A stretch of 15,546 bases of DNA from positions 1-15,546 of the forward strand of contig DAOTZU010000171.1 of NCBI GenBank assembly GCA_034433995.1, read 5' to 3'. The translations under genes and the position numbers were made by a program. This document shows, in pieces, positions 1-6,629 of the stretch. The notes under the pieces are model-generated. The model saw only the letters and a program-made list of their open reading frames with translations. It made no database searches and was not told where the DNA came from. Position 1 is the first letter of the stretch. Each line of letters opens with the position of its first letter. Source of the stretch: DAOTZU01 sp034433995 (GTDB lineage Bacteria > Chloroflexota > Anaerolineae > UBA1429).

Positions 1-19
1 GGGTGTCGAGAAATGCCCC

Positions 20-102
20 CGTCGGTTGGAAACCGACGTCTGGGGATGGCAAGCCCGCGCCGCGGGCTTATCAAGCAGAGCCGTCGGATTCCATCCGACG
101 GC
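20..102. repeat. three consecutive perfect hairpins
   Basis: Three perfect inverted repeats follow one another: 20-38 (8-bp arms, loop GGA), 51-69 (AAGCCCGCG, one base, CGCGGGCTT) and 80-102 (10-bp arms GCCGTCGGAT/ATCCGACGGC, loop TCC). The first and third share the pattern GTCGG(A/T)T plus a purine/pyrimidine turn, so they look like members of one REP-like family. None is directly followed by a T run. They lie upstream of the promoter at 154-180, and could be transcription-end signals of the gene to the left or mobile palindromic repeats. The sequence does not decide between these. Confidence 0.75.
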
Positions 103-153
103 GGACAAGGCCTACACGCATTTTTTCAACACCCTCCGGACGTGGCCGCTTTT

Positions 154-180
154 TTGCCGCATCATCGATCGCGCTATAAT
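154..180 (+). promoter_or_regulatory. sigma70-type promoter of the radical SAM operon
   Basis: A perfect TATAAT lies at 175-180, with a TTGCCG -35-like hexamer at 154-159 and a 15-bp spacer, shorter than the usual 17. Transcription would start near 187 and leave a leader of about 20 nt before the GTG at 208. The GGGAGG ribosome site at 196-201 falls inside that leader. This position argues that the frame open from base 13 is not translated before 208. Confidence 0.6.
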
Positions 181-207
181 AGAATAACTATCCATGGGAG
201 GCAACCC

Positions 208-2082
208 GTGCCCCTCAGCGCAGCGCAACTGCATCGCCTGCTTTGGCAGGTGCAAAAGCCCGCCCGTTATGTGGGCGGAGAGCTGCACAGCGTCACCAAG
301 GATTGGGCCACGGTGGAGGTGACCCTGGCCCTGGCCTACCCCGATCTGTACGAGATCGGCATGTCCAACCTGGGACTGGCCATCCTTTACGACCTGGTGA
401 ACCGCCGGCCCGCATTCCTGGCCGAGCGGGTCTATGCCCCTTGGCCCGACATGGAGGCCGCCCTGCGCGCGGCGGGCTTGCCCCTTTATTCCTTGGAGAC
501 GCGCCACGCCCTGGCCGAGTTCGACGTCATCGGCTTCAGCCTGCAGCATGAGCTGAATTACAGCAATGTGTTGAATATGTTGGATCTGGCCGGTCTGCCC
601 GTATGGGCCCACGAGCGCACCGCCGAGATGCCCCTGGTCATCGCCGGCGGCAGTTGCGCCTACAATCCGGAGCCGCTGGCCGAGTTCGTGGACCTTTTCG
701 TCCTGGGCGAGGGTGAGGAGGTGCTCCTGGAGCTTTTGGAGGCCGTGGCCGCCTGGAAGCGCGCCCGGAGGCAAGGCACCGGCCCAGAAGATCGCCGTAC
801 CCTTTTGCGGCGGCTGGCCCAGATCCCCGGCATCTATGTGCCCAGCCTCTATCAAGTGGTCTACGGGCCAGGGGGCGAGTTGCGCGCCATCAATCCGGCG
901 GAAGAGGATGTGCCCGCCCGCGTGCGCAAGCGCATCGTGCCCCGCTTGGGGCCCACGCCCACCCGCCCCATCGTGCCCATTATGGAGACCGTACACGACC
1001 GGGCCACGGTGGAGATCCAACGAGGCTGCAGCCGCGGCTGTCGCTTCTGCCAGGCCGGCATCATCTATCGGCCCATCCGCGAGCGGCCCGCGGTCGAAGT
1101 GTTGGCCGATATGGAGGCCATCCTGGCCAACACCGGCTACGCCGAGGTGGCCCTGGTCTCCCTCAGCTCCAGCGACCACAGCCAGATCGAGGAGATCATC
1201 GCCCAGGCCCTGGCGCGCCACCGGGATGATGGGCTCTCCATCTCTCTGCCCTCCCTGCGCATTGATTCCTTCTCCGTGCGCCTGGCCGAGATGATCCAAA
1301 GCACCCGCAAGACGGGGTTCACCTTCGCTCCGGAGGCCGGCAGCCAGCGCCTGCGCGATGTGATCAACAAAGGGGTGACGGAGGCAGACCTCCTGCGCAC
1401 AGCCGAGGCCGCCTTCCAGAGCGGTTGGAACCGGATCAAACTCTATTTCATGGTGGGCCTGCCCACCGAGACGGATGAGGACGCCCTGGAGATCGCCCGG
1501 CTGGTGCGCGAACTGATGTCCTTGGGCAGGCAAATCCGCGGGCGAGCCGTGGAGATCAGCGCCAGCGTGGCCACCCTGGTGCCCAAACCCCACACCCCTT
1601 TTCAGTGGGCGCCTTTGGCCCGCCGCGAGGACGTGGAGCGTCGCCAACGCCTTTTGCAGGATGCGTTGCGGCTGCGGGGCGTGCATCTGAGCTGGCCCGA
1701 TTGGGAGAGCACCTGGCTGGAGGCCATCCTGAGCCGGGGCGACCGCCGCCTGGGACGGGTCATCCATCGCGCCTGGCGGGCGGGGGCCAAATTCGATGCC
1801 TGGAGCGAGCACTTTCGCCCCGAGTTGTGGCGCGAGGCCCTGGCCCAAGAGGGGCTGGACCCCGCCTGGTACACCGACCGCGAACGCCCCTATGAGGAGG
1901 TGCTCCCCTGGGCCATGGTGGATGTGGGGGTGAGCCCGGCCTTTCTCTGGCGAGAATATCGCCGCGCGCTGGCGGGCGAGCTTTCGCCGGATTGCCGCGA
2001 GATATGCCACCACTGTGGCATCCTGACGGCCTTTGCCCAGGAGCGCCGCACATTGGCCCAGGGCCGCTGGGGGTGTCCTTGA
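208..2082 (+). CDS. TIGR03960-type B12-binding-like radical SAM protein
   Basis: This 624-residue protein matches the TIGR03960 radical SAM family in layout. The N-terminal half is a B12-binding-like Rossmann region (motifs DLYEIGMSNLG, VIGFSLQHELNYSN, VIAGGSCAYNPEP, DLFVLGEGEE). The radical SAM [4Fe-4S] motif CSRGCRFC follows, with Cys274, Cys278 and Cys281. The typical SAM-barrel strands come next (ISLPSLRIDS, FAPEAGSQRLR, KLYFMVGLPTE). A second cysteine cluster C596-x3-C600-x2-C603 lies near the C-terminus and may bind another cluster or metal. Families of this type are usually paired with a DUF2344 partner, as here; their substrate is not established to my knowledge. The GTG at 208 was chosen because GGGAGG lies 6 bases upstream and the promoter lies inside the longer open frame. 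The stop overlaps the next ATG by one base. Confidence 0.88.
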   Translation: MPLSAAQLHRLLWQVQKPARYVGGELHSVTKDWATVEVTLALAYPDLYEIGMSNLGLAILYDLVNRRPAFLAERVYAPWPDMEAALRAAGLPLYSLETRHALAEFDVIGFSLQHELNYSNVLNMLDLAGLPVWAHERTAEMPLVIAGGSCAYNPEPLAEFVDLFVLGEGEEVLLELLEAVAAWKRARRQGTGPEDRRTLLRRLAQIPGIYVPSLYQVVYGPGGELRAINPAEEDVPARVRKRIVPRLGPTPTRPIVPIMETVHDRATVEIQRGCSRGCRFCQAGIIYRPIRERPAVEVLADMEAILANTGYAEVALVSLSSSDHSQIEEIIAQALARHRDDGLSISLPSLRIDSFSVRLAEMIQSTRKTGFTFAPEAGSQRLRDVINKGVTEADLLRTAEAAFQSGWNRIKLYFMVGLPTETDEDALEIARLVRELMSLGRQIRGRAVEISASVATLVPKPHTPFQWAPLARREDVERRQRLLQDALRLRGVHLSWPDWESTWLEAILSRGDRRLGRVIHRAWRAGAKFDAWSEHFRPELWREALAQEGLDPAWYTDRERPYEEVLPWAMVDVGVSPAFLWREYRRALAGELSPDCREICHHCGILTAFAQERRTLAQGRWGCP

Positions 2083-2759
2083 TGCGCACAGCGACGGTGC
2101 AGCGGCTGCGGGTGACCTTTGCCGTGGAGGGGGCCTGGTCCTACGCCTCGGTGTTGGACCTGGGCCGGGCTTGGGAGCGGCTCCTCCGGCGGGCGCGGCT
2201 TCCCTTGGCCTACAGCCAGGGCTACAATCCCCATCCTCGGCTGCAATTCGCCGCGGCGCTGCCGGTGGGCTACACCAGCCTTGGCGAGATGGTGGATCTG
2301 TGGCTGGGGGAGCGCATGCCGATCCAGGAGGCCGCCGAGGCCATGGTCCGGCAGTCCCCGCCGGGGCTGCGCGTCCTTCAGGTGGAGGAGGTGCCGTTGG
2401 CCGCCCCTGCCCTCCAGGCGCTGATCCGCGCCGCCGCATACCGCGTGTGGCTCACGACTCCCCTCCCACCCGAGGCGGTGCGGGCCGCCCTGGAGCACCT
2501 TTTGGCCCAAGAGCATATCCCGCGCCACAGGCGCAAGAAGGACCACCAGGCCGACTATGATTTGCGTCCCCTGATCTTGGGATTAGAATATTGTTCCACC
2601 AGCGGCACAACCCACGAAATCGCGATGCTGCTGCGCTGTGGGCAGGCGGGCTCCGGCCGGCCGGAGGAGATCATCGAGGCAGCGGGGTTGGCCGTGGAGG
2701 ATCGTATCATCCAGCGCCTGCGGTTGCTGGCGGGCGCGGATGGGGAGGAAAAAGGATGA
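2082..2759 (+). CDS. TIGR03936/DUF2344 radical SAM-associated protein
   Basis: A 225-residue protein of the DUF2344 (TIGR03936) family. The N-terminus follows the family pattern of a beta strand (QRLRVTFAVEG), a helix (SVLDLGRAWERLLRRARLPL), then the signature YSQGYNPHPRLQFAAALPVG and an acidic strand (EMVDLWLGE). It has no cysteine motif, membrane segment or known catalytic residues. In many bacteria this domain is encoded next to, or fused with, a TIGR03960 radical SAM enzyme. Here the ATG shares one base with the upstream stop (TGATG), so the two are almost certainly co-translated and may form a complex. A role as substrate-binding partner is inference. Its own stop overlaps the HIT gene by 4 bases. 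Confidence 0.85.
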   Translation: MRTATVQRLRVTFAVEGAWSYASVLDLGRAWERLLRRARLPLAYSQGYNPHPRLQFAAALPVGYTSLGEMVDLWLGERMPIQEAAEAMVRQSPPGLRVLQVEEVPLAAPALQALIRAAAYRVWLTTPLPPEAVRAALEHLLAQEHIPRHRRKKDHQADYDLRPLILGLEYCSTSGTTHEIAMLLRCGQAGSGRPEEIIEAAGLAVEDRIIQRLRLLAGADGEEKG

Positions 2760-3271
2760 ACCGTCTATGGTCCCCTTGGCGGATGCAATACGTGGTGGGC
2801 GAAAAACCGGAGGGTTGCGTCTTTTGCCGCGCCCCGCAAGAAGACCAGGACACGGAGAACCTGATCCTGCTCCGGGGTCGGCATTGTTATGTCATGATGA
2901 ACCGTTACCCCTACAACAATGGCCACCTGATGATCATCCCCTACGCCCATGTAGACTCGCCCTTGAAGCTGAACTCCGCCGAGCTGATGGAGCTGATGCA
3001 GTTGGTGAACGTGTGCCTGGAGGTGCTCCAGGAGGCAGCCCACCCCGATGGGTTCAACATCGGCATGAACCTAGGGGCCGCGGCCGGCGCGGGGATCAAG
3101 GACCACGTGCACATGCACATCGTCCCCCGCTGGACGGGCGACACCAACTTTATGCCCGTGCTGGGCGAGACGCGGGTGATCATCGAGGCCCTGGAGCAAT
3201 CCTACGCCAAGCTCAAGCCCCTCTTTGATTGCCGCTGCGAGCCGTTCAAGCCCCCCAAGGCGGAAGGCTGA
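2756..3271 (+). CDS. HIT-family nucleotide hydrolase or Ap4A phosphorylase-like protein
   Basis: A 171-residue histidine-triad protein. The catalytic triad HVHMHIV is at residues 117-123 (His117, His119, His121), followed by PRWTGDTNFMPV, typical of the Ap4A phosphorylase-like and actinobacterial-type HIT branch. A CVFC pair (Cys21, Cys24) near the N-terminus probably binds zinc with downstream histidines, as in many long HIT proteins. The family cleaves nucleotide-phosphate bonds in dinucleoside polyphosphates or nucleotide conjugates in the cytoplasm; the exact substrate cannot be read from sequence. The ATG at 2756 overlaps the preceding TGA (ATGA) and has GGAGGAAAAAGG just upstream, so it is the third gene of the radical SAM operon. 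Its last 70 bases overlap a convergent small gene on the other strand. Confidence 0.9.
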   Translation: MNRLWSPWRMQYVVGEKPEGCVFCRAPQEDQDTENLILLRGRHCYVMMNRYPYNNGHLMIIPYAHVDSPLKLNSAELMELMQLVNVCLEVLQEAAHPDGFNIGMNLGAAAGAGIKDHVHMHIVPRWTGDTNFMPVLGETRVIIEALEQSYAKLKPLFDCRCEPFKPPKAEG

Positions 3272-3429
3272 CCATCTTCTGCCCTCATCTTTTCCCTCAG
3301 CGCCTCGGCCAGCAGCCCCTCCGCCTGGCCCAGGTCACACCCCATGCGCAGCAGGGCCAAAAGGCAGCGGCTCTCCACCGCCAGCGCCTCTGCAAGGCGT
3401 TCCGCCCGCCCTTCACTTTCCTCCTTCAT
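3202..3429 (-). CDS. small helical protein coupled to the sigma-like gene
   Basis: A possible 75-residue protein that I do not recognise. Residues 1-52 are rich in Ala, Glu, Leu and Arg (AERLAEALAVESRCLLAL, LAEALREKMRAEDG) and predict as two or three amphipathic helices. The last 22 residues are read from DNA antisense to the HIT gene and look unstructured. Support for translation is the ATGA overlap with the stop of the sigma-like gene and the AGGAGGAAGG ribosome site before the ATG. Against it, start and stop fall in a GGATGAA heptamer repeat that makes such overlaps by chance, and the 3' end collides with the HIT gene over 70 bases. If real, it could be a partner of the sigma-like protein. 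Confidence 0.45.
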   Translation of the reverse strand: MKEESEGRAERLAEALAVESRCLLALLRMGCDLGQAEGLLAEALREKMRAEDGQPSALGGLNGSQRQSKRGLSLA

Positions 3430-3447
3430 CCTTCCTCCTTCAGCCTT
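3415..3447 (-). repeat. GGATGAA-type heptamer repeat, copy 1
   Basis: Read on the - strand this stretch is AAAAGGCTGAAGGAGGAAGG followed by ATGAAGGAGGAAAG. It is made of degenerate 7-base units related to GGATGAA. It supplies the last codons and the TGA of the sigma-like gene, and the ribosome site and ATG of the small gene below it. Confidence 0.7.
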
Positions 3448-4052
3448 TTCTTTAGCGCCTGCCGCGCCGCCCAAACCCGCTGGTGGACCGTGTTGGCCTC
3501 CGCCAGGCCCAGGGCCCGGGCCAGGGCCTCGGCGGGCAGCTCGGCCATCGCCGCCAAGTAGAGCACCTGGCGTTGCACAGGCCGCAGCGCCCACAGCGCC
3601 TGCTCCAGCGCCTCCCAGCGCCAGGTTTGGCCCTGCAGCGCCTCGGGGCTTGCCTGTTCGGTCAACAGCTCCTCCGGCAACGCCGAGCGCCTTGTTTCCT
3701 CATCGGCCGGTTCCTCCTCCAGGGCCAAAGAAGCCGGCTCCACGGGCCGTTCGCGTCCCTCCCACAGCCGCTGCGGCCGGCGGCGCAAGATCTGTTTTCC
3801 GCCCCGGCTGAGGGTCCGCTCCCAGGCCGCCCAGAGGGCGTCTTCCCCTTGGCCGCCGGCCCGCCAACGCCGCACCAAGGCCCAGAACTCTACAAAGAGG
3901 TCCTGCAGAAAATCCTCCGCCTCGTAAAAGCCCCCTGCACCCAGGCGCAACCGGGCCACCGTGCGGGCACAACGCCGCAGAGCCATCTCTCGTCCCCGCT
4001 GCCACAGCCGTAGCAGCTCGGCCTCGTCGGATGATTGCGTGGATGGGTCCAT
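3426..4052 (-). CDS. sigma-70-like protein (region 2 and region 4)
   Basis: A 208-residue protein with ECF-like layout. Residues about 12-80 resemble sigma region 2, including EAEDFLQDLFVEFWALV at 44-60. A linker at about 90-145 is rich in Glu and Pro. Residues 150-205 resemble region 4, with LRPVQRQVLYL and a helix-turn-helix LPAEALARALGLAEANTVHQ. It would bind RNA polymerase and a promoter, or use the helix-turn-helix only for DNA binding. No anti-sigma gene is adjacent; its neighbours are a terminase-like gene upstream and a small coupled gene downstream. The ATG at 4052 was chosen because GGAGGTGTTC precedes it; the open frame upstream translates repeat DNA. The divergence from canonical region 2 leaves room for a phage-type regulator. 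Confidence 0.72.
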   Translation of the reverse strand: MDPSTQSSDEAELLRLWQRGREMALRRCARTVARLRLGAGGFYEAEDFLQDLFVEFWALVRRWRAGGQGEDALWAAWERTLSRGGKQILRRRPQRLWEGRERPVEPASLALEEEPADEETRRSALPEELLTEQASPEALQGQTWRWEALEQALWALRPVQRQVLYLAAMAELPAEALARALGLAEANTVHQRVWAARQALKKRLKEEG

Positions 4053-4071
4053 GAACACCTCCAGCTCAATT

Positions 4072-4152
4072 AAGGATGAAGGCGGAAGGATGAAGGATGA
4101 ACCCAAGCCGGGTTTTTCTCCTTCATCCTTCACCCTTCATCCTTCATCCTTT
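4072..4152. repeat. heptamer repeats in inverted orientation forming a long hairpin
   Basis: GGATGAA-type units run on the + strand from 4072 to 4100 and on the - strand from about 4118 to 4152, so the whole block can fold into an imperfect hairpin with at least one 16-bp perfect stretch (AAGGATGAAGGATGAA with its complement). The loop contains a small stem AACCC-AAGCC-GGGTT at 4100-4114 followed by TTTCT. It lies between the terminase stop and the sigma-like ribosome site, so it could reduce transcription or translation of the downstream gene. It also holds the terminase stop codon. Confidence 0.75.
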
Positions 4153-5614
4153 CAATGGCGTCCTCCGCCTCGATGATCTGCGCGCCCAGATGGGGCGGGG
4201 CGCTCTCCTCTTCCAGGGCGGCGCAGAGGGCAGCGGAGATGAGCAGATCATCATGCACCGCCGGATCCTTCACGCCCCAGCGCATGGCCCGCTGGGGGCC
4301 GGGCAACACCTCGTAATCGGCGGCCTGCACCTGCCGCCAAAAGAGGCGCTGCTCAGGGCTTTCGTCCTCCCGGTGGTCCAGGAAGCGGCCCGAATTGCAC
4401 AGCCCCAAGAAGCGCCAGCCCAGGTCGCTTTTGGAGCGCAAGGTAAAGTGAAAGGGCAGCAGGCGCGTCCCCAGCGCCCCGCGCAAAAAGGAGGCCAACC
4501 CCGCGCCCACGCCGGTGGCATCCACCACCACTTTATGCGCCGCCCATAGCTCGGCCAGATGGGCGATGGCCCCATAGAGTTGCGCGTGGGGCGTGCCCGT
4601 CCACAAGTAACGGTCCAACACCAAAAAGCGCGGCAGGCCCAGCTCGGTGCGCACCACCTCCACCACCGTCAACGCGGTGGCATCGCGGCGCGGCTCGGCC
4701 GCGCGGAGCAGGTCGCCCTCCAAGCGTTCCTCGGCCTCGCCGGCCACATCCACCAAGAGGGCGTATTCGCGCCCCTCGGTGGGGCCGCGCTGGCGCGCGT
4801 GGCTGCCCCGCATGAGGGCCTGGGTGCTGGGCGGAAAGAGACCGCCGGCCTCGTCCAGCTCCTCCAGGGCGTACTGGGTGCGGATCAGGGGATGTTGAGG
4901 GCCCAGGCGCTCGATCTCACGGCGGACGAACTCGCCGTAAACGGGCACCTCCGCCGCCACCATCTGCCAGGGAACGCTGAACACCCGGCGCACTTGGTCG
5001 CGCCCCTCCAACTCGCGGAGGACGCGGATAGCCTTGGCCAGGGGCGTGTGGGCGGTCCAGGCGGTGCCCCACAGGACGGTGGTAGCGTTGGTGCTGGCCG
5101 CCATGGGGCGAAAATCCTTGTTCCACTTGTCCTCGTCCAGGTCCTGGGCCTCATCGGCCTCCAAGAGGATATCGGCCGTGGCCCCCACCACATTGGCGGT
5201 GGGCGCGGCGGAAAGAAAAACGGCCCGCGCCCGGCCCAAACGCAGCATGTACCCCCCTTCCCGCGCCGCCGGCCCCAACCGGCTCTGGCGCAGGACCGCC
5301 TCCAGGCGCAAGAGGCTGTTCAGCGCCTGGGGGCGAAAGGTGGGCGCCGCTTTGACGATGGTGCCCCCGCAGCGGGAAAAGATGTGCAAAAGCAGCGCCT
5401 CCACCTGGGCCGAGATCTCGTTCTTGCCCGCCTGGCGGGCCATCATCACGGCCAACGTGAGGCCGCGCCCCTGCAAGACGGAATCCACAATGGCCCGGGC
5501 CGGCGCCAACTGATATCCCCGCAACGGCCGCCCCAGCCCGCGCGCGCTGAAAAGCTCGATGGTGGATAGGGTGCGGCGCAATTCTTGGCGCAAAAGGGCC
5601 TCGTGGTCGGACAT
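4130..5614 (-). CDS. orphan phage-type terminase large subunit (ATPase and nuclease)
   Basis: A 494-residue protein with the two-domain layout of phage terminase large subunits. The ATPase domain has a Walker A-like loop MMARQAGKNE (Lys64), a Walker B ILLEADEAQD (Asp154, Glu155) and a coupling motif TTVLWGTAW (178-186). The C-terminal RNase H-like nuclease has acidic residues in strand contexts: Asp289 (LLVDVAG), Asp365 (VVVDATGVG) and Asp455/Asp456 (HDDLLIS). All key residues appear intact, so the enzyme is probably active. In phages it packages DNA into proheads with portal and small terminase; neither portal nor capsid gene lies nearby, so its role here is open. Its ATG is preceded by GGGGGGATGAGAA. 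The last codons (ERMKDEG, stop) come from the heptamer repeat. It may be a remnant of a larger element or domesticated. Confidence 0.8.
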   Translation of the reverse strand: MSDHEALLRQELRRTLSTIELFSARGLGRPLRGYQLAPARAIVDSVLQGRGLTLAVMMARQAGKNEISAQVEALLLHIFSRCGGTIVKAAPTFRPQALNSLLRLEAVLRQSRLGPAAREGGYMLRLGRARAVFLSAAPTANVVGATADILLEADEAQDLDEDKWNKDFRPMAASTNATTVLWGTAWTAHTPLAKAIRVLRELEGRDQVRRVFSVPWQMVAAEVPVYGEFVRREIERLGPQHPLIRTQYALEELDEAGGLFPPSTQALMRGSHARQRGPTEGREYALLVDVAGEAEERLEGDLLRAAEPRRDATALTVVEVVRTELGLPRFLVLDRYLWTGTPHAQLYGAIAHLAELWAAHKVVVDATGVGAGLASFLRGALGTRLLPFHFTLRSKSDLGWRFLGLCNSGRFLDHREDESPEQRLFWRQVQAADYEVLPGPQRAMRWGVKDPAVHDDLLISAALCAALEEESAPPHLGAQIIEAEDAIERMKDEG

Positions 5615-5651
5615 TTCTCATCCCCCCTCGAACATGCCTACCATTTTCTGC

Positions 5652-5775
5652 TAGAAACACGGAGAAACGGAGGACACGGAGAGGCGGAAGCAAGAGAAAT
5701 CTCCTCCCCGTGGTCCCGTGGCGCATGCTCAGGCCTATCACCCCAGACCCTGAACCCCATACCCTTCACCCAAGC
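5652..5775. repeat. intergenic mosaic of ACGGAG-type and ACCCT-type short repeats
   Basis: Between the terminase start and the promoter of the + strand gene lie three ACGGAG units (about 5658-5683), a partly complementary stretch CTCCTCCCCGTGGTCCCGTG at 5701-5720, and then ACCCTGAACCCC and ACCCTTCACCC units (about 5749-5771). No gene is visible in 5615-5826. It looks like decayed dispersed repeat DNA, with no clear promoter for the terminase gene. Confidence 0.5.
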
Positions 5776-5803
5776 TTGACAGTCTCCCCAGCCCGCCTAC
5801 AAT
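5776..5803 (+). promoter_or_regulatory. strong sigma70-type promoter
   Basis: Consensus TTGACA at 5776-5781 and TACAAT at 5798-5803 with a 16-bp spacer. Transcription would start near 5810, about 17 nt before the ATG at 5827. The gene that follows therefore has its own housekeeping-type promoter and does not depend on neighbours. Confidence 0.75.
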
Positions 5804-5826
5804 CTTGACGAAAGGACGCACGTCCC

Positions 5827-6549
5827 ATGGGGTACGAACTGTACTTTCGCGCCATCGAGCGCGCCATCGCCGGGTTGATCGCACAGTTCCAAGAGACGCC
5901 CAACCTGTATTGGCAGCGGGCGGATCTCCAGGGCGCTGCGTATCACGCTTTGGTGCAGACGGAACCCCTGGCCCGGCGTGTCCTCACCCGCGATGGGCGT
6001 TGGACCGGCCTGGTGCATCTGGCCTATCCGCCCCTCTTGGCCTACCTCGACGGCCTGGAGGATCCCGCCCGGCCCGGCCCCGCAGCCTATGATGTGGTGG
6101 TGCTCCATCCCGGCTTTGTGCGTGGCCATAGGCTGGAGGTAGTGGCCCATCCTCATTTGCCCTTGGCCCAGCGCCTGCGTGACCTGCCAGCGGACCAGCG
6201 CCCCACGCCCCTTCTGGCGGTCATCTTCCTGGAGCTGCTGGAGGCCCTCACCCCCGCCACGCTCCAAGAGGTGGAGGACGATTTCCACGCCCTGGTGCGC
6301 GCCGAGCCGGATGCCTTGCGCCGGTATCTCGTGCTCTTTTGCCGCCAATGGGAACTGGACGAACCCTTCACCCAGGCCCTCAAGACCATCACCCGTTGGG
6401 CCGCAAACCAGCCCGAGATCTCTCTGGTGTTGGTGCAATCCTACGCCGATGAGGCCGGCCGCGTCTTTGGCGGGCGCTATTTCAACCTCTGGAGCCACAC
6501 GGCCCCCCTGCCGCCTCTGGCACCTGCGCCATCCCAGTCACGTTTGTAG
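5827..6549 (+). CDS. unknown protein, possible degenerate PD-(D/E)XK-like fold
   Basis: A 240-residue soluble protein that I cannot assign. The order of elements recalls restriction-endonuclease-like (PD-(D/E)XK) proteins: an N-terminal helix with Asp33 (QRADLQGAAYHAL), a strand GLVHLAYPPL, a strand with Asp89 (AYDVVVLHPGF), a hydrophobic strand AVIFLELL (131-138) where an ExK motif would sit, the helix ATLQEVEDDFHALV, and a strand RRYLVLFCR. The Glu and Lys expected in the fourth element are absent, so if the fold guess is right the active site is lost. It is the only + strand gene inside a - strand block and has its own promoter and an AGGA ribosome site 10 bases before the ATG. The C-terminal 20 residues are Pro-rich. 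The gene is credible; the fold is a guess. Confidence 0.75.
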   Translation: MGYELYFRAIERAIAGLIAQFQETPNLYWQRADLQGAAYHALVQTEPLARRVLTRDGRWTGLVHLAYPPLLAYLDGLEDPARPGPAAYDVVVLHPGFVRGHRLEVVAHPHLPLAQRLRDLPADQRPTPLLAVIFLELLEALTPATLQEVEDDFHALVRAEPDALRRYLVLFCRQWELDEPFTQALKTITRWAANQPEISLVLVQSYADEAGRVFGGRYFNLWSHTAPLPPLAPAPSQSRL

Positions 6550-6594
6550 CAAGGGTGCAAAATATCAGGAATGGAGGGCAAAGGGGAAAATCTC

Positions 6595-6629
6595 CTCTTC
6601 CACCTTCATCCTTCCGCCTTCATCCTTTC
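6595..6629 (-). repeat. GGATGAA-type heptamer repeat, copy at the zinc-finger gene 3' end
   Basis: On the - strand this holds AAAGGATGAAGGCGGAAGGA followed by TGAAGGTGGAAG. The 25 bases at 6603-6627 are an exact inverted copy of 4072-4096. It supplies the last codons and the TGA (6606-6608) of the zinc-finger gene. Confidence 0.75.

Noticed and set aside
20..102. CRISPR array
   Set aside because: The three palindromes differ from each other and there are no equal-length spacers.
13..207. N-terminal extension of the radical SAM gene by 65 codons
   Set aside because: The stretch contains the hairpins and the promoter, its translation is unlike the family, and a good ribosome site precedes the GTG at 208.
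112..2439. 775-codon open frame on the - strand
   Set aside because: It is antisense to two well recognised genes; long antisense frames are common in GC-rich DNA, and its protein is low-complexity Gly/His/Gln/Ala.
4053..4133. 27-codon N-terminal extension of the sigma-like protein
   Set aside because: It translates heptamer repeat DNA, and GGAGGTG just before the ATG at 4052 marks the better start.
4559..5569. 336-codon open frame on the + strand
   Set aside because: Antisense to the terminase gene, with Gly/His/Gln-rich translation and no ribosome site.
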